64,000 nucleotides of DNA from Thelephora terrestris (GCA_015956445.1 WIUZ02000001.1:2046001-2110000); one strand, 5' to 3'; shown: positions 45,430 to 57,068, numbered from the stretch's first letter. Numbers and translations: made by a program. Notes: generated by a model from the letters alone, not told the origin.

Positions 45430-45756
45430 AATCCATGCAGAAGGGGCTTGCGTCTACAAACTACTGGTGTTTACAATCAAATTTTTGGGAGCCAATCACT
45501 AAGTTCTGCATCCTGCGAAAAACCGAATTAAATGATTCTGAACGCCAATTACCATGTGGGAATAAACAAGAGGCCAATATCGGAGGGAGAGTATAGATCA
45601 TGAATCGAAGAGAGTAGAAGGGATACGGTTGGGTATAACAAGCAAGGGACTGCAATGCGACAAATACGAGCGGGATAATAGTGGGAGGACTAGGAAAACA
45701 CATCGAACGAGTGGATGGGATCATAAGGAGCTGGAGACAGGAAAATTGGAGCTAGA
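45430..45756. other. Intergenic region between convergent REI1 and RAX2
   Basis: 327 bp containing the two 3' ends. No gene or clear structure seen. Confidence 0.5.
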
Positions 45757-48700
45757 TCAGTACAGATATGCCGCGGGCACGACGCCCTCTTGGTTTGTCC
45801 GTGGGTCCCGAACAAGCCACCAACTACAAGAAAGTCAGTGATGTTATTCAGTGAGAGGAAAAGTAATCCGTACGCTTGGTCTGAATCATCCAAGATCTCC
45901 AACTCCATACCTGCAGTGAGGGCGAGTTCTCCTTCCCCCGAGGCCTCAAACGAATACCTAGCGTGAGCTGGTCGTCCAACCTCACCGCTCGCCCCAAGCG
46001 CATCCGAGGGAGTCTCCGCGCGGACGTAGTTGCTCGCGTCTGGCCCGAACACATCGTTGTGATCACCGCCAGATCTCTGTCCGGCACTTTCTTCCTCCTT
46101 CTCAGGGTTATACTGGCTGAATGGACTCGTGGCTCCAAGGATGGTTGTCCTTGTCGCTGCATTGACATGGGCAAGGAGGGAAGAGGGTCGCTGGTGCAAG
46201 GAATCATCATCTTCGTCTTGATCGACGGTCTTGATTTGTTCTTCTTTGCGAGCGAACAAAGCCCAAAGGATTCCCAGCAAAACAAGAAGGAATACCACGC
46301 CAGCCGCAATAGCGATAGAGATGAGGATGACAACACCCACGGCCAAGAAATCTATGGAAATTTTCGTTTAGAAACAAGGGCACAGGCGGGAGGAGAGCGG
46401 ACTCACGTCTGCGGGCAAAACTGAAAGAAGTGAACGAGTGAATGAGTCCTGATACAGCACCTGGTGATCCAGAGGTTGAAGCAGATACGATGTAAGGAAT
46501 GAATGATTGTCCATCGAACAAGACAGATGAAGCGTCGCCGAAGGAAGAACTGGACAAGGCGCCAGAGAGCAACAGCATCCTGTCGCTTTGGATCAGCCCG
46601 TTGGACTTATGAGCATCGACAACGGGGACCATGGCCAGCTGCGAGATGTTGGTCTCGCTATTGAAATCCGACTCTGGGGAAAGGCGTAAGCCTTGATCGC
46701 CAGTATATGCATGGGGTTAAAAACTCACGAAGCTGAGTCCAGTTCAAGCCATTCCAAAAAGACAGATATGACTGAGTTCCATCCGTGGACTTCCCGGTGA
46801 CGAAGATGCTACTCGAATTTCCATCGTTGACCTCAGCAGCAGTAACCGGTCCGGGAAGGTCACCATCTTTACCCAACTTCTCCCAGGTGTTGTTCCCAAG
46901 TGAGAATATGGCGACATTTCCAGAGGAGCCATCGGGGAACGAGAGAGCTCCAGAGACGATGAGCGAGTTCTGGTTATCCTGGAGGGATTTGAATTTAGTG
47001 AGTGAGGAGAGTACCGGAACGGTCTGAACGAACCCCAGATAGAACAAGAGTCGTAACTTGTCCGCCACCCAAACCATTTCCCAACGTATTCCATTGGAGC
47101 GAATTGATGTTCAATGCGCAAATGGCCCTGCAGGGGAAAGAGCCAGCGTTCTCGAAGGATCCAGCGACAATCAAAGTATCCGATCTTGACTGCGAGAGGC
47201 GGAGAGACTGGACAGAGACGGTTCCGGTGGAGGTTACCAAAGGTTGTAGTCCGTCGTTGGACCACTGGCCACCCGCGAGATTGTAAATAGCAAAGCCGTT
47301 GAGGCTCGAACCTTGAATCGTGAACTCTCCGCCGACATACAAAGTGTCACCATTGACGAGGAGAGCACGAACGACTCCAACAATGTTAGACCCAGGCAGG
47401 GGAGAGAGGACCCCGGTATCGATGTTGTAAGCGGCAAGGCCGGAGGCACCGCCGAGGGCGGGGAGAGAAAAGTTTCCACCGAGAATGACCATCTGTTGTT
47501 TCGAGGAGCTGTTCGTCCAGAAGGCTCCAGCGTAGATCGCAGGTGAATTAGCGGATTGCGTTAGGGTCTGGGTAGGGGTCGAAGACTGCCTCTTGAATAG
47601 ATGTTTCAGCGCGACAGATGGCATGAAACTCCGCTTCTGGGCCGAGGTTCCACTTCGCCTCGATGGAGGACTACTGGTCGAACCAACGGGGTCCAACGTG
47701 GTGTTGAGGGTCGTGACTCCCGGAAAACCTCCGTTTTGTCCAGTTGCGAGTAGGACGAATCCATTGGCACCGTAACGAAGTGCCGAAGCGATGTGACCGG
47801 CAATATACTGCACGTCTTCAGTATTCTTGTTGTTCGTTCCGTTGACGATGACATCGAGGGATCCAACGAGATACCCACCACTGCTAGTCCACCCACCGGA
47901 CTGGTCGGCCCAGCTGGCGATGCTGGGGACTTGAAGACCTTCAGTATCACCCTTGGCATTCCTGACCCTCGTGAAGTTGCCAACAACTTCGACCTGTCCA
48001 CCAGTGTAACCCAACCCACTAACAGTTCCGTCCACACCTCCACCCAGGGCGGACCACTGATCCTTCAGGACGTCATAAACGGCGACTCCAGATAGAGCAC
48101 CGTTTGTGGAACCTGTGGCAGTATCCGTGAAATATCCGCCGACATATAATCGGTTCCCAACGAGGAGGAGGGCCGTGATATTGCCGTTTAGACCGTTATT
48201 GGACAGAACATGGAGTGCGCCTCCTGCGAAAGCGACAATATTCGAGGCGCCAGAGGCGGTTCCAGAGGTCAAAGTGAATTGACCAGCGAGGAAAAGAGTG
48301 CCCGAGGAATGCTGGATTGCACTGCTGACAACAGCCCTGGACGAGAGCAAATTGGTGTATCCTCCCAGGGCGTTAAACAGGTCAAAACCGGCGATGTCGA
48401 GGAGTGTCTGGGTGGTATTCGGCAAGATTCCAGAGGTGTTATTTGTTGGTGAGGTTACGGACAATGGCCATTCAAGGAAGCCAAATCCTGTTTTCGATCC
48501 TGCGATCCCGGACCCGTTGGTAGAGGTTCCATTGATGTCCGGGGACTTCAGGGTGAGTTGCACTCGATCCGCCACAATCCTGTATTGACCATTGCTTCCA
48601 GAACCTTGAGGGTTTTTTGACAGTGCCATCGTGACGGTGACGACAAAGGAAGGAGAGGAAGGAACGACGGCACCAGTGTATATATTTGTCACACTGTCCT

Positions 48701-50274
48701 GCTCATTGCTCTGTGAAACGGTCGTGACCCAGGGATCTTGACCCCCTCCGGGGAAAACGGTGACGTCCACAGACGTACGGAGGGCACAGTCCTGGAATTC
48801 ATCGCAACCGGGAACCAAGAGGTCAATTTCATACTGGCCTGAAGCGGAGACATAAGGCATCCAGGTAAAGGTTGGCCCATCTGCTGGAGAAGTCCCAACA
48901 GGAAAGTCGGATACGAGGACGGTTTGCAGGGTTGCAGCGATATTTGTGTTGGCTTGTAGGGGGGTCCAAGTTCCAGTGAACGTCGAATTAGAAGGCACTG
49001 GGGCGTAACACGATTTGCTGTTCTGGTTGTCAACTGCAGATGCGAAAGCACCGGAGGAGAGCAACTGGAGGATGTGTAATCCGGGGCCAACCCCAAGCCA
49101 CTGCGATAGCTTCAACTGGAAGCCAGTGATCGCCACGGACTGCTGGAATAAGAAATCTTGGTATAATATCGACGGATTCGTAAGCAATGGACAGTTCTCC
49201 GTGCAAGTCAGGTTGTTTCCGGTGGAGGGGTCGATATAGGTGAAGGTCTGAACTGTGTTGTCTGGGATAGTCGTGAGGCTAGGTAATTCCCAAAAGGATG
49301 TCATGAGCGAAGCCTAGCGACGGACAATATCCACCAACTCACGTAAACGCCGTTGTCCCGCGACCATCAAGGAAGGTATTGCCCAAACGTAGACCTGCCG
49401 CACTAAGAGAGCTGAAGGTCCTGACAGTGATGACAGCTGTGGCGCCATTCATGGCAAACCACGATTGTCCGGGACCATCATTTCCAGTGGGGCAGAGGAT
49501 GTTGCGGATGTCCGAGAAGTCAGCATCAGACGATGAAGGGACAGGGTCTACCTCCACTTCATCCAGAGGAATAGGGACGAGGGACGATGAAAATGGAGAA
49601 GCGCCTGGAGAGAACGGGACGTTAGGGTTGTTTGTGCCGTTGACAGGACCTCCTTGGAAACTGGTGACGAAAGACCCGGCGAAAAATAGACTGGACTGGG
49701 ATGAATTCGAGGATATCGAGAGTACTTGGCCGTTGTTGGTTGTCGGCAACCCACCAAACGGAGGAGCGGACCAGGAGGAGGACGAGGGATTCCAGACGGC
49801 AACTAACGATGATGGCGACGAAAACCCCCCTCCAACCCAAACCAGATTATTAGTGGTGTCACAGTACACTGAGCGAATGACATCGTTGGGCCCGCCTGAA
49901 CCCAGAGCGGATATCTTGCCAGAAGAGGGGGTATAAGATGCAATGTTCTGAGCCGGTGTGCCTCCAAACGACGAGAACTGACCAGCGACGTAGAAGACAT
50001 TCTTCAACGCGCATCCGTAATTGATTGTTCCTCCGGGGTTTGTCGAGCCTACACGCGACAGCGAACCGTCGGGGGAGCGGGAAAGAAGGGAAGAGGAGGT
50101 AGGGTCGAGGGAGAGTGATGATGTCTCGTTGAACCAGTCGAGGCCTGCGAAATCGCCAAAGAAGCCAACTTTACCCATACGGTCAAAGTCTACGTCTGGA
50201 AGTGCGCACTGGACGCCATCGAGAATGGAGAGAGCGACGAGAGTTGCCAAAGAAAATACGGTGTTGGGTTTCAT
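45757..50274 (-). CDS. RAX2: RAX2-type cortical polarity protein with C-terminal SH3 domain
   Basis: Six exons: 50274-49343, 49278-47034, 46978-46729, 46673-46407, 46351-45874, 45823-45757; 1412 residues. A signal peptide (FSLATLVALSILDGVQC) precedes a long extracellular region built of repeated kelch-like units (YVAGQFSSFGGTPAQNIASY, LYVGGYFTDTATGS, LYVGGEFTIQGSSLNGFAIY), rich in N-glycosylation sites. One TM helix (AVGVVILISIAIAAGVVFLL) lies at about 1233-1262. The cytoplasmic tail ends in an SH3 domain: HARYSFEASGEGELALTAGM, ELEILDDSDQ, AWWLVRD, and EGVVPAAYLY. RAX2 marks cell poles and bud or septum sites with Rax1 in yeast; SH3 would recruit proline-rich partners. The last intron splits the SH3 domain, and exon sums give an unbroken frame. 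Confidence 0.92.
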
Positions 50275-50558
50275 AGCCAGACACTTCGTAGTCTTGGGCG
50301 ACTACCAGTCTGCGGGATGAGAATGCAGAAAAAATGGTTAAAATCGCAGCCAAAGATGACCGACAATCCGAGGTAGCTTACGGGCCAGGCTCTACGGGGG
50401 ACGGAACGAGCGGTGAGGGCAGGGGAGGATGATGAAGGAAACTGAGGCAACGCGACGCGGAAGCAACATCAGCTGACTAAGCAGTCTATACCCATATATG
50501 GTAACCTTCACGATGTATGCTGCAATTCTACTCGAAAGCGAATAGATACTCGAATTCA

Positions 50559-51167
50559 TCACTGCTTTACTACCAAATTATTCAAGTCTACCGTGGAACC
50601 AACTGGCTGTCTGTGAGGAAGGGCCTGGTCAATCTGTCTACAAAGCGCACAGATGCGGATCAGCATTTGTGCAGGAGGACATTTACAACCATACGGCATA
50701 CGCACAGAGGGTAGCGGAACCGGTGCACTGGTGGTTTCTGAGCAGCCCAAATAACCTGGCTATTGTCGGCTTGTTGCTGCTCAAGCACTGTGTGCTTGAG
50801 GTTGACCTGTTCCCAGACTTCGGAAGGGGTGGCTTTGCTTGAGATGTATCGGGAAATTATGTTGTCTTCGGACGCGGAAGGAGCGTATTTATAAAACGCG
50901 ACAACAGCACCAGCCAAAGTGACGATCTTGACTATGGTCGAGGTAGCGAAGCCTATAATCGCCAAGGGGTGAGCACGAGGGAGGAGCATCTCTGGTGCGG
51001 TCCCGACCTTCTCTGGGGTATTCGGCCGCATCCTCGACGTGGTGGTCATGGTGTTCGTGGCCATGTTCGGTGGAGGCGTATCTCAGACCCGTCAGCGGTC
51101 GGGTAGTATTCGCAGCCAGTTGTCGGCCAGACCCAAGGACGGCCCGTTGCAGGTTGCCGGAACGCAT
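50559..51167 (-). CDS. Mitochondrial protein, probable complex I accessory subunit (NUO 17.8 kDa type)
   Basis: Exons 51167-51008, 50952-50706, 50637-50559; 161 residues. The N-terminus (MRSGNLQRAVLGSGRQLAAN, then RPLTGLRYAST) is a typical mitochondrial presequence. A His-rich stretch and EYPREGF precede one TM helix (STIVKIVTLAGAVVAFYKYA). Then ISRYISSKATPSEVWEQ and a C-terminus ending ALPHRQPVGSTVDLNNLVVK. This layout fits the fungal 17.8-kDa subunit of NADH:ubiquinone oxidoreductase, but I base that on general resemblance; another inner-membrane protein is possible. The last intron (68 nt) is chosen because the spliced C-terminus looks conserved, whereas reading through gives a short Cys-rich end. 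Confidence 0.6.
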
Positions 51168-51800
51168 CGCAGACGCAGAGGGAGAAAGAGAGTGATGCGT
51201 GACTTGTCGTGACTTCCATAGTTTCTTTGGGGTTGACAACGTTGGAACGTTGACAAGAGAGCTGACCTCCAGAGGTCTAGCCTCGCTTCTCTGTTCCTCC
51301 CAGCGCCCCCAATAATATTACGGGGAATTTAGCAGTAACACCTCTCAAGATCAGCTGGCGACTGTCAATAGTTTATCAACGACTATGAGCCTCTCTTCTC
51401 TTCAGATTCTTCTCGCTCAGACTCGCCAGCAACCAGTCTGCTGCGCCTGGTAGGTCCTGCGGGAAAATACAACCCCAAAGCACCACCAACACCTCTAGTC
51501 CCTTGGAAACATTCGATCAAAGGGTATCTCATGAAGTTGTCTGCAGTCAAGGCAAGATCGGGTAATGTTGGAAGAATCTCAGAGAGTGGGAACGGAAGAG
51601 AATGCCTCGTTGATTGCGGAGGAGGAACGGCAGACGAAAGAGAGAGCGGAGAGACCTGGCTCACGGGCTGGCGGCACCTGGAGATGTATCCAAATGGCAG
51701 TTGATCACATGTCTCGACCCAAATCCTTTCATCTACCTTCATCTCCCCTCCCACACTTTATCGCATTTCATCGAGGCTCATTCATACTATCACAACCGCC
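51168..51800. other. Divergent intergenic region, possibly with a small minus-strand gene
   Basis: 633 bp between the complex I-like gene and the RPEL gene. A minus-strand open frame at 51383-51754 ends in a protein-like segment (FMRYPLIECFQGTRGVGGAL) but shows no known domain and has no ATG-supported upstream exon I could fix. It may be a small gene or chance. Confidence 0.3.
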
Positions 51801-52308
51801 ATGTGTCTGTTCCCAGCTTCATATCGCTTGGCGATCTCACCCTGACCCATAGATGGATAGCCGACACTCCGACTGAAAGGCCAAAGCCAGTTCGAAAGTC
51901 AACTCTTGACCCGGATACAGTCGATAAGCTAGACAAAGCGATCAGCCACAGGCCAGAAAAACAAGAATTGCTCGAGAAGAATATCCTCAAGGGTTCATAT
52001 CCATTCGTCTGATCAAGTAGTCTTACATGTGCTGATTGAGAACCAGATGACACAGTAGCCCCCGCACTGCAAGCTGCGAGAGAACAATTGCAGCGTGCTC
52101 AACTTGAGGTGCGTGATGGTTACTCTCTGACCATGCTTACAGACTGGACACTGTTGTAGGATAAAATCGACCACGGACTCCAAAGCCGTCCGAAAGCGGA
52201 TGACCTCGTTAAGAAGGGGATCCTGCAAGGTAGGAAATGGACTCATTTGAAACTTGAACTGGTAATTGACTATTGTCCTTGGTAGCTGACGAGGCTCCGC
52301 CTTCGTGA
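51801..52308 (+). CDS. RPEL-repeat protein
   Basis: Five exons: 51801-51804 (ATGT, 4 nt), 51861-51992, 52047-52108, 52160-52229, 52286-52308; 96 residues. Two RPEL motifs are clear: DKAISHRPEKQELLEKNIL (canonical RPxxxEL) and DHGLQSRPKADDLVKKGIL (RPxxxDL). RPEL motifs bind monomeric actin in animal MRTF and Phactr proteins; in fungi the function of small RPEL proteins is not known to me. The start was found by phase: the 4-nt exon supplies ATG plus the first base of a serine codon, joined by a 56-nt intron with a CTGAC branch site. No TM or signal peptide. Confidence 0.82.
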
Positions 52309-52441
52309 AAAAGCGGTAGTGCATTAATGTATTGAATAGCGTAGGGGGATAGCGATGAAGTTGTAGCACCACAATGAAATCTGTACAATAGACTCCTTTA
52401 GGTCACGAAAGAAGAAACAGCAACTTTCAACTCACAATCCT

Positions 52442-53104
52442 CTAGTCACGGTCTCTTCGAATCCGTTGTCTTAACTCATCCGCTGCCCTCTTCGTTCCCT
52501 GAGAGCCCGCCCATCCACGCGATCTCAGCCAGTTGACCAGCCTCGGGGTGCAAGCGGCGGTTAGCCCCACTCGCAAGGGCAAGAAAAGTGTCTTGTGAAC
52601 CGTCCACGCCAGTACAATCATCGCATACAGTCCTTCCCGAGCACCGGCGTGCGGTTGTCCGACCGCCTTATCCATCTCGTCCCTCCCCGGCTCCGGTGGT
52701 CGCGAGCCGAATACCCCATATACCGACTCCTTCGCAGAGGTAGCCACGCGAGAGACATGTTCGGCCCCAATCAGGTTGACAGCAGCAAAGGCCACACCGA
52801 AGTCGAGCGCGCCTATGAGGAAGTACACACCGAGTGCGTACCAGCCGTAAGATTTGATCAAGTGCTTCAGCCGTTCAGAGAACGAAAGATTTGACTCGTC
52901 CTTAACAGTCTCATTTCCGGGTGAGTTGGTTGTGAGACGTGGGTGGGAGTGGTGGAAGTAACGGAAGCCTGTGTTGACCGCTGGCCGAAGTGCACCGGCG
53001 TGGATGGTGGGTGCTGGGAGAATTGGAGCGGAGTCCAACCGAAATACCGAACGTATTGCGGCAGTGCGGAGGAAGGGAAACCTGAACAGAGCAGGTCTGA
53101 CCAT
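52442..53104 (-). CDS. Mitochondrial DUF1279 (FAM210/Nat2-like) protein
   Basis: Single exon, 220 residues. A basic presequence (MVRPALFRFPFLRTAAIRSV) precedes the DUF1279 domain: SFSERLKHLIKSYGWYALGV, YFLIGALDFGVAFAAVNLIG, and the second hydrophobic part TVHKTLFLPLRVGLTAACTP ending in RLVNWLRSRGW. The two hydrophobic segments suggest an inner mitochondrial membrane protein. Relatives are yeast Nat2-like proteins and animal FAM210; the biochemical role is unclear. It is divergent from the SPE2 gene with only 106 bp between start codons. No intron is needed, unusual in this window. Confidence 0.85.
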   Translation of the reverse strand: MVRPALFRFPFLRTAAIRSVFRLDSAPILPAPTIHAGALRPAVNTGFRYFHHSHPRLTTNSPGNETVKDESNLSFSERLKHLIKSYGWYALGVYFLIGALDFGVAFAAVNLIGAEHVSRVATSAKESVYGVFGSRPPEPGRDEMDKAVGQPHAGAREGLYAMIVLAWTVHKTLFLPLRVGLTAACTPRLVNWLRSRGWAGSQGTKRAADELRQRIRRDRD

Positions 53105-53210
53105 GGCCGTGTGATGATGAAGTCGATTGCCGAAACTAGCTGAGCGCAAATCCGACTCTGCCGCTCGGAATCCTTTCTTGTCTCTTTTCGATTTTCCTCA
53201 CCCGAAAATA

Positions 53211-54559
53211 ATGTCTGCGTCCGAGTCTTTCCAGTTCGAGGGAGCCGAAAAACTGCTCGAAATTTGGTTCGCTCCTTTGCCTCCCGATGTCGAGCGTGCC
53301 TCGCCTTCATCGGACGATGGCAAGCTTGGCCTGCGCAAGGTAAAACGGGCGATCTGGGAGGAAATGCTTGATATCGTCAAATGCAAAATCCTATCCGTTG
53401 TCGAGGGTTCAGAGATAGATGCCTATCTCCTCAGGTCGGTCACCCCTCGTCCGCTGATCTACGATCAGCCATACGTCTAACACCCTACTCGTTTTTCACT
53501 CGTGTGCTGTGTCGCCTGTCGATTATCAGCGAGTCGTCGCTGTTCATCTCCCCCCATCGTCTCATCCTCAAAACATGCGGAACGACACTCAATCTCTACG
53601 GATTACCTCGCATACTAGAGATCGCCCGCGATCACGCAAATTTGCCTATCGTTCACCAGTTTTTCTATTCCCGAAAATCCTTCATGTTTCCCGAACGACA
53701 GCTCGGACCACACAAGGAATGGAAGGCAGAGGTCGAATATCTCGATGCGATCTTCCCTGACGGCGCTGCCTATGCCGTCGGGAAAGTCAACGGTGACCAT
53801 TGGTTACTGTACATGACGAAACCCCAGGCTTCTCGAGGCAATCCCTTGAGCACCACCCAGCCGTCTCAATCCAAAAGGGCAGAACGGTCTGACCCAACCC
53901 AGGGGGTCGACTACACGATTGAAATATTAATGTCCCATCTCTCCCCCGCGGCATCCGAATCCTTCTTTTCACCAGAATTCGGCGAGGAAAACACCCCATC
54001 TTCCCACGCACAAACTCTGTCATCAAAAACCGGGATCTCCGACCTATTCCCATCCCACCTCACCACCCTAGACGCCTATTCATTCACTCCATGTGGATAT
54101 TCTTCCAACGCCCTTCTCAAATGGTCCAAACTACCGTCAGAAGATCAACACCTCAAATCTCCGGAGGGAGAGGGGTACTACACTATTCACGTTACTCCCG
54201 AGAGCGGTTGGTCTTATGCCTCTTTCGAGTGTAACGTTCTCCTTCCTACCTCCCCCACCCACGAAGCAAATTCCATCCCAGACCTTCAAACCCTCGTTCG
54301 ACGGGTGGTCAGGATATTCCAGCCAGCGAGACTCTCCCTCACACTCTTCATCTCGAGCGTGGGGAACAGTAACGCTGAGGAGGAAGAGGGTATTAGCGCT
54401 GTGGAGGCCGCCCAGCGGGCCTTTAGGTTGGCTTTGGCTTCGCCTTCCAAAGCCAACGGAGGGAGGGAAGGTGACTTGGTGTACAGGAGAACGGATAAGA
54501 TCAACTACGAATTCAGTTCATACGACTTGGCCTTCGCTAGCTTCGAATTAAACTCCTGA
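53211..54559 (+). CDS. SPE2: S-adenosylmethionine decarboxylase proenzyme
   Basis: Exons 53211-53434 and 53530-54559 (95-nt intron); 417 residues. The self-cleavage site is present across the exon junction: YLLSESSLFISPHRLIL, where cleavage between Glu76 and Ser77 should create the pyruvoyl group. N-terminal FEGAEKLLEIWF and TCGTT (proton donor Cys) follow the eukaryotic AdoMetDC pattern, as do FYSRKSFMFPERQ and the later YYTIHVTPESGWSYASFE. It makes decarboxylated AdoMet, the aminopropyl donor for spermidine synthesis in the cytosol. Confidence 0.95.
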
Positions 54560-54932
54560 CAACCTCCGCCCATTTCCCTTTGTCTTTTAGTCTCGAACCA
54601 TAGATATTTGCCCTCCGCTTTCACGCTTTCCGTGTCTTATCGAATATCTATCTGCATATGCAGTGAACATGAATAAATGTATGAATGCCTAATGGACTGG
54701 CTCATATAACTACCGAAAGCAAAATGAACAGGAGAGATGGGAAGAAACGAGGAAGTATAGCAAGATGGACATTGAAATTGCGAAAAGGGGACGGAAATCG
54801 GGTTGAACACGACAAAGATGAGCACATGAGATCCAAGATGGTAAAATGCGATACATAGAATGTGAACGATGAACACGACACCTCTCCGTGCAAGTTATAA
54901 AACCTACAATGATGCAGCAAAAAGGGATAGAT
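54560..54932. other. Intergenic region between convergent SPE2 and the Zn2Cys6 gene
   Basis: 373 bp of mainly AT-rich sequence holding both 3' ends. No gene seen. Confidence 0.5.
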
Positions 54933-56511
54933 CTAGTAATCAACCAGGCCCCCACTCCTGTACCTCGACCTACATGAGGGGCAGAGACGCACGAAAAGTT
55001 CCGCCATGGGGAATGTAATGCCTGCCTAACAAAGTAAAGATAACCGGATCAGTTCCATCAATTTTTGAAAGCTTGATCGGGATTGGCTGGGGGGAAATTC
55101 TACGAAATTTGACTCACCATGCCAACCCGTCTGATGTCGGCAAGCATGAAAGTTGGGGAGCTGTGCGCTCGGTGGGCATACAATAGAATATCGAAAATTT
55201 GCGACTGCACCGGGATCCGCTCGAAAGAACTAGAACCACTGACATCATTCCCGTTGTCCTCGTCCACCTGTTTGATATACATGGCCGCAGCGGTATCCTC
55301 TTCGTCTTTCGAAGACCCGTAAAAGGATTCACGTGGGACGAGAATCAAGTGCCTCTTCCTTGACCCTGATCTCACGTGATGGCACAAAGCCCAAGTCCGC
55401 AACCGCGGTGGGAGCGCCGACGTGTCGTGTCTATACAAACTCTCTGCGATGGTGGCATAATGAGCAGGAGAAAGCGCGGCGGTCTCTTGCAATTCCACAG
55501 CGAGGCCCATCAGGAAGGTCGCCAATGTATTATCGAAGACTCGTCTGTTCGGTAATTCGGACCCATTGAGAGTCCGGACTGTGTGCGTGATTGCCCGCGG
55601 GAGTGAGACAAAATCCGGGTGGCTCCAAGACTCGATGGGCACATGTTCGGTAGGTATTGGATCTACGGTCCGGGACCTGTCCACTGGCATTCCCGATCGT
55701 TGTTGTCGTCGCCAGTCAATATCATGGAGAGTGTGTAATGAGGAACGATGGTACGGGGGAACGTCGGGATCAAATGAAAGGTGGTGATTTTGAGACTTGT
55801 ATTGCGATGATCCAGCTGGTATCGGGTCAATTGAATGTGGACCTCTTGGTGTCAACTTGTGCATCGGCGGAGGATATTGTAAGGACGATGATGAATCTAT
55901 GATAGCGGAATTGGGTGAACCTATGTTAGACACCACGACCGCCGCGGTTTCGAATGCATGGGGCATCAATTGGGAGAGGACGGCACCATTTCCATCTGTG
56001 GACATCCTCTGGCGCTTTTTGGGAGGGTAATTGCACTCTGCGGCGTCCATTTCACAATGATTACAAACCGGAAAACCTCTGTCGCACTGAAACAGGGTGA
56101 ATGTCAAGAATCAAAAGAAAGCCATGGGGGATATTACGTGTGGCCTACCTTCAAATCTCGGAGTCGGCAGCGATCACATCGGGGAATGCCACGATGCGTG
56201 GGTGTAGGGAGTGGTGTGTACTTGCAATCGCCAAGACTTGACCAGGAGCAGTGGTTACAGATAGGTTGTTCTCTATCACACTAATTGGAAACGCAGTGGG
56301 TGTCGGGGTTATCGGTGAGGGTGAGTGGACGCACCTTGAGCTTGTTCATCCGACAATAATCGCATCTCGGCCTCCCCCTCTTGCCCTTCCACTGTGATTG
56401 AGGTCCCATCATAGGTTGCTGATTAGACTTTCTGGAGGAAGAACCAGAGTCTTCGAGCATGGAATCACCCTCGAACGAGTCGGAGCCATCAGAGTCGCGG
56501 ACGTTCATCAT
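54933..56511 (-). CDS. Transcription factor with two tandem Zn2Cys6 clusters
   Basis: Exons 56511-56335, 56280-56149, 56086-55118, 55025-54933; 456 residues. After an acidic/Ser-rich start and GKRGRPR comes cluster 1: CDYCRMNKLK, then CDREQPICNHC and a final Cys at 78 (cysteines 50, 53, 60, 67, 70, 78). Cluster 2 follows 16 residues later: CDRCRLRDLK, then CDRGFPVCNHCEMDAAEC (94, 97, 104, 111, 114, 121), then the basic PPKKRQR. Both introns fall between Lys and the third Cys of each cluster, in phase 0. The rest is Ser/Pro/His-rich with a conserved-looking helical part (FDNTLATFLMGLAVELQETA) and the end MAELFVRLCPSC. Regulatory targets are unknown; DNA binding is expected from the family. Confidence 0.85.
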
Positions 56512-57068
56512 AACAGGAGGAATGAAGAGGCCAAACAAAAACTTGAGCGCGAGATAAAGAGAACAACCTTTCTAGGGAGACCAGGGTAGATAGTGAGCAA
56601 CTCTGAAAGTGACCGACGCGAGGGCGGACGAGCGGGGACGGAGTCGAGCGAGGAGAGGGAGGGAAGGGAGAGGATGGAAGAGAGGGTGTGACACGTGACC
56701 CTGGCCTGGATCAGCAGATCAGTCACAGCAAAACATTCTACAATGGAATCCACCCAGGGGCACATTCGCACACCCGTTCCACGAAGGCCCTGTGTTCGAA
56801 CCTCTTAACTCGCGTAGCCAGCCGCCCAACCAACCAGCCGAGGTGCATTATGAAACATTCCCATTGTCCAATTGCTTGTTCTTCATTTTAGTCAGGTTCC
56901 ACAACCGCGGCACTTTTATTCGTCGGCTGAGCCAATCATCATCCGATTACCATGTCCGCAAATGGCAATAGTTGAAATGGAGGCACCATTTTCTCAAATC
57001 AATTTCGAAAAGTCTCGTCAACAATCGTACAGGGTCCGTTGCATGTCGTCAGCATCTATCCAAGTCCG
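56512..57068. other. Intergenic region with polypurine tract
   Basis: 557 bp upstream of the Zn2Cys6 gene and downstream of DBF4. A purine-rich tract at about 56649-56688 (CT-rich on the transcribed minus strand) is likely part of the regulator's promoter, followed by CACGTG at 56692-56697. No gene seen. Confidence 0.45.

Noticed and set aside
43806-45596. Longer REI1 ending at 45596
   Set aside because: The extra tail comes from reading through a GTATGC...CACTAG intron; the family ends where the spliced TGA falls.
51383-51754. Minus-strand open frame in the complex I-like/RPEL intergenic region
   Set aside because: Some protein-like sequence, but no domain, no firm ATG context, and it covers two promoters. 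Kept only as a note in the regional entry.
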